Assembly: GCA_003551125.1 (NCBI GenBank)
Contig: PULY01000022.1
Coordinates: forward strand, 1 to 7,452
Source: Candidatus Iainarchaeum sp.
Lineage (GTDB): Archaea > B1Sed10-29
Length of the DNA: 7,452 nucleotides
Direction of reading: 5' to 3'
The position numbers and the translations under genes were made by a program. Of this stretch, positions 5,506 to 7,452 are shown piece by piece (the first letter of the stretch is position 1; the number at the start of each line of letters is the position of its first letter). The notes under the pieces were generated by a model that searched no databases, had not been told where the DNA came from, and worked only from the letters and a program-made list of their open reading frames with translations.

Positions 5506-5563
5506 GGCATAACTTCTGACGAGAAGTAAAACACGGATCAAAACTTACAGCCGACGGGCTTAA
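5376..5563 (+). other. Hairpin-rich stretch between portal and scaffold genes (possible structured RNA)
   Basis: Six local helices can be drawn by eye. CCCGAGG 5376-5382 pairs with CCTCGGG 5423-5429 and encloses GCCG(g)TA / TACGGC (5394-5400 / 5409-5414). TGCGTAA 5441-5447 pairs with TTA(c)CGCA 5468-5475. AACCC/GGGTT lies at 5489-5503 over the stop codon of the 59-aa gene. ACTTCT/AGAAGT (5512-5517/5522-5527) and AGCC/GGCT (5549-5552/5557-5560) both close a GACG loop. The last two sit in the 73-nt non-coding spacer before the scaffold gene, just upstream of its GGGAGGT ribosome site (5567-5573). None is followed by a U-tract, so terminator function is not supported. I match it to no known RNA family; it is not a tRNA. 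Confidence 0.35.
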
Positions 5564-5578
5564 AACGGGAGGTAGAAA

Positions 5579-6355
5579 ATGCCAGAAGAAAAACAAACGC
5601 AAGAGGAAGAAGTAAAGGAGCAGGAAACTTCAGAAGAGGAGGAGGAGTTAGTAGAGGAGTACGAAGAAGAAGGAGAGGAAGAAGAAGCCTCTAAAGTCTA
5701 CAAAACGCAAAGTGATGTAGATGATGTAGTGAAGCGACGCTTGGAGCGAGAGCGGAGAAAAATGTCAAAGGAGTTGGGAATGTCAATGGAAGAAGCTAAA
5801 GATTACATCGAAGCAGGAAGGACAGTCTCCCAAGCCGCTCAAATGTCGCCCTCTCAGGTAAGGCAAAGACTGATTCAACAGCAACAGCAGAGGGGTCAGC
5901 AAATGCAAAATCAGGGGTACAATCAAGCACCAAGCCCTCCCCCTGCGAATGATGACCTTCGTAATGAGGTCAGAGAGTTGAAGTCAATGCTTACAGAGAA
6001 AGAGAAGGGCGAATACCAAGCGCAAGAAGAGTCAAAGGCAAGGAAAGAGTTCGGCAAGCTTTATGACGAGTATGCCGAAGATATTAGGGAGAAATCTGAA
6101 GACCTTGATATTTCCCCTGTGGATGCGGCCGCAATGGTTCTGAGACCTAAGCTCAAAGATCATTATGAGCAACAGACCAAGAAGAAACAACAAACGAAGA
6201 AGCAGCGGAGAGTAGAAGGGTCTAATGACAAACCTCCTAAAGAGAACGACCCGGAATCCAGCCTTTCTGAGAAGCAGAAAACAACTGCAAGAAAGATGAG
6301 GATTCCGTTGGATAAGTATTATAACCGCCTTGTGGAAACAGGCGAAATCGAATAA
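5579..6355 (+). CDS. Capsid scaffolding protein
   Basis: This 258-aa protein is almost entirely charged and helical. It has a very acidic N-terminus (residues 3-36), a helical stretch with KRRLERERRKMSKELG (52-67), a Gln-rich linker (100-116) and a Pro-rich hinge (117-123). A predicted coiled coil spans about 125-170, followed by a basic region (195-212) and a short C-terminal helix pair (SLSEKQKTTARKMRIPLDKYY, 228-248). Acidic head, coiled-coil middle and small basic C-terminal coat-binding module are typical of phage scaffolds, and the ending resembles the A-x-K-M-x-[IL]-x-x-x-x-Y pattern often seen there. It lies between portal and coat genes, as scaffolds do. The ATG has GGGAGGT 5 nt upstream. 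Scaffold templates the procapsid inside the shell and then leaves; no protease gene is visible in this part of the operon, which suggests exit without cleavage or a protease elsewhere. Confidence 0.85.
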   Translation: MPEEKQTQEEEVKEQETSEEEEELVEEYEEEGEEEEASKVYKTQSDVDDVVKRRLERERRKMSKELGMSMEEAKDYIEAGRTVSQAAQMSPSQVRQRLIQQQQQRGQQMQNQGYNQAPSPPPANDDLRNEVRELKSMLTEKEKGEYQAQEESKARKEFGKLYDEYAEDIREKSEDLDISPVDAAAMVLRPKLKDHYEQQTKKKQQTKKQRRVEGSNDKPPKENDPESSLSEKQKTTARKMRIPLDKYYNRLVETGEIE

Positions 6356-6377
6356 GTGAGGTGAACAGTAAATGGCT
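6356..6377 (+). repeat. Translation-start cassette, copy 1 (before decoration gene)
   Basis: GTGAGGTGAACAGTAAATGGCT spans the ribosome site and first codons of the decoration gene. It matches 6828-6849 at 21 of 22 positions, so the two head genes share almost the same initiation signal. Confidence 0.8.
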
Positions 6378-6809
6378 TTTACCTTTGTAAGAAACTTAGC
6401 GAGCAACCACTCTCCAGTAGCGGCTCCTAAAGATGTGACCTCATATGAAATTGCCGGTTCGGACTCTGTGTCGATGGGTGACGCTTTGATGTTCGACGGT
6501 AATGGAGATGTTACACTGGCTACTACTGACGAAGAAGAAATTGCTGTTATAGCTCTGGAAGATGGTGAAGGTGACGACGACGACGAGATCCGTGTTCAGT
6601 GGGTCTTGCCGGGGCATGTGTATAAGTGTCCTTCTACTAGTGTAGATGACACGGTTGTTGGTGACACTTACCAACTGGAAGACTCAGACGGATTGAATCA
6701 AGCGGCCGGGAATGGTCCCCTTACCGTCGTGGGTAAAGATTCTGACGGGAATTATGTGTTGGTGGCGTTTAACAGTGGTCTGTTATACCCGTCAACTAAA
6801 CCGTCATAG
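6372..6809 (+). CDS. Probable capsid decoration (cement) protein
   Basis: This 145-aa protein is beta-rich and strongly acidic, with few predicted helices and no membrane segment. The stretch VSMGDALMFDGNGDVTLATT (33-52), followed by EEIAVIALEDGEG (54-66), IRVQWVLPGHVYKCP (73-87) and GDTYQLEDSDG (97-107), recalls small beta-barrel proteins encoded next to coat genes that bind the capsid outer surface. Repeated [D/N]-G turns and the acidic run GDDDDE (67-72) fit exposed loops. It lies between scaffold and major capsid genes, the place where phage lambda and many other phages carry a decoration gene, and shares a near-identical translation start cassette with the coat gene, consistent with a high-copy partner. 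I assign the role from position and composition; a head-fibre or other head-completion protein is the main alternative. Confidence 0.6.
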   Translation: MAFTFVRNLASNHSPVAAPKDVTSYEIAGSDSVSMGDALMFDGNGDVTLATTDEEEIAVIALEDGEGDDDDEIRVQWVLPGHVYKCPSTSVDDTVVGDTYQLEDSDGLNQAAGNGPLTVVGKDSDGNYVLVAFNSGLLYPSTKPS

Positions 6810-6827
6810 GTAGTTAATAATTAAAAG

Positions 6828-6849
6828 GTGAGGTGAAAAGTAAATGGCT
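6828..6849 (+). repeat. Translation-start cassette, copy 2 (before major capsid gene)
   Basis: GTGAGGTGAAAAGTAAATGGCT differs from copy 1 at 6356-6377 by one base. The 18 bp upstream of it (6810-6827) are AT-rich, with a short palindrome TTAATAATTAA (6814-6824) and no visible promoter or terminator. Confidence 0.8.
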
Positions 6850-7452
6850 ACTGCACGTAGAGAACATTTTGGCAAGCTGTTAGAACCGGGGCTTCGTGAA
6901 ATCTTTTATGAAGTCTACGACCAACAGCCGACTATGATAAACGATTTATTCAATGTGCAAACTACTGATAATCCTTATGAAGAGGATGTAAGTATCGGCA
7001 CTCTGGGTAAATTCCCTGACTTTGAAGGTGTCGTGGACTACGACAGACCTTATCAAGGTTACAACGTGATTTACGAATTTCCTGAAATGGCGAAAGGTTT
7101 CAGGATTGAACGGAAATTGTGGGATGACGATAGGTACAATATCATCAACAAGCGCCCTGCCGCTCTAGCTATCGAAGCTACACGTAGGCGTGAGGAGGAC
7201 GGAGCCAGTATCTTCAACAATGCGTTTGATACTGACTATCCCGGTCCTGATGAGAAACCCCTTATCGCATCTGACCACCCGTCTAAGGCTTATGCAGACA
7301 GTGGTGGTACGGAAGGTATCGAGGAAAGGTCTAACGTGATTACTGGTAATCCAAAGCTTAGTCATTCTGCTTTGCAGGATGCTAAGAATGAAATGAGGGA
7401 TTTCCGTAACGACCGTGGCAACCGGATTTCGGTAGTTCCGACTACGCTTTTA
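6844..7452 (+). CDS. Major capsid protein (3' end outside window)
   Basis: The frame opens at ATG 6844 and stays open for 203 codons to the window edge. It begins MATARREHFGKLLEPGLREI, continues with FYEVYDQQPTMINDLFNV (21-38), and has an EFPEMAKGFRIERKLWDDDRY segment (78-98). A helix with ALAIEATRRREEDGASIFNNAF (107-128) precedes a loop with DEKPLIASDHPS (136-147). The alpha-helical arm, the E-x-A-x-x-x-x-E helix and the [D/G]-x-x-[K/P]-L-[IC]-x-x-x-H-P loop are what I associate with HK97-fold coat proteins of the Mu gpT-like kind. Position after scaffold and decoration genes agrees. About half to two-thirds of a usual coat protein is present. It assembles the icosahedral shell around the scaffold. 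The start is supported by GAGGTGA about 7 nt upstream. Confidence 0.85.
   Translation, partial: MATARREHFGKLLEPGLREIFYEVYDQQPTMINDLFNVQTTDNPYEEDVSIGTLGKFPDFEGVVDYDRPYQGYNVIYEFPEMAKGFRIERKLWDDDRYNIINKRPAALAIEATRRREEDGASIFNNAFDTDYPGPDEKPLIASDHPSKAYADSGGTEGIEERSNVITGNPKLSHSALQDAKNEMRDFRNDRGNRISVVPTTLL

Noticed and set aside
5506..5578. 73-nt spacer as a tRNA gene
   Set aside because: No acceptor stem pairing, no 7-nt anticodon loop and no TTC-like T-arm can be drawn.
6032..6406. Antisense open frame opposite the scaffold gene
   Set aside because: Leucine/phenylalanine-rich translation is the expected complement of a Lys/Glu-rich gene; no start signal.

Overview
The window is part of a tailed double-stranded DNA phage or prophage (Caudoviricetes) of a low-GC Gram-positive host, most likely a Firmicute. 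The host inference rests on near-perfect AAGGAGG-type ribosome binding sites before most genes, SigA-like promoters (TTGACA, 17-bp spacer, TAAAAT), use of GTG and TTG starts after strong Shine-Dalgarno sites, and an AbrB/SpoVT-type protein with a C-terminal CxxC pair of a kind familiar from Bacilli and Clostridia. No integrase, attachment site, tRNA, CRISPR array or insertion sequence is visible, so lytic phage and prophage cannot be told apart.

Left arm (1-971, minus strand): four tightly packed small genes read leftwards from a strong promoter at about 1000-1028. In transcription order they are an unrecognised 122-aa charged protein, an AbrB-like DNA-binding protein with a CxxC...CxxC tail, a 74-aa cysteine-rich protein, and the N-terminal 50 residues of a DUF1599 / nucleotide-modification-associated (NMAD1-like) protein cut by the window edge. 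Overlapping starts and stops suggest translational coupling. This looks like a regulatory or accessory operon.

Divergent control region (972-1113): face-to-face promoters whose TTGACA -35 boxes form an inverted repeat, plus a tandem 10-bp repeat over the -10 of the leftward promoter.

Right arm (1114-7452, plus strand): a packaging and head module in the order small terminase, a 77-aa putative membrane protein, large terminase, portal, a 59-aa basic protein starting at TTG, scaffold, probable capsid decoration protein and major capsid protein (first 203 residues, cut by the window edge). Portal-scaffold-coat order without a protease gene between portal and coat resembles the P22 plan more than the HK97 plan. 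Small and large terminase would recognise and pump DNA through the portal into a procapsid built from scaffold and coat, with the 145-aa protein binding the finished shell.

The least ordinary parts are the divergent control region, the small TTG-started gene and hairpin-rich stretch between portal and scaffold (5310-5578), and the AbrB / cysteine-rich / NMAD1 operon. I saw no rho-independent terminator with a clear U-tract. I do not see a clearly new multi-gene system: most of the window is a recognisable phage head module with some unassigned small genes.
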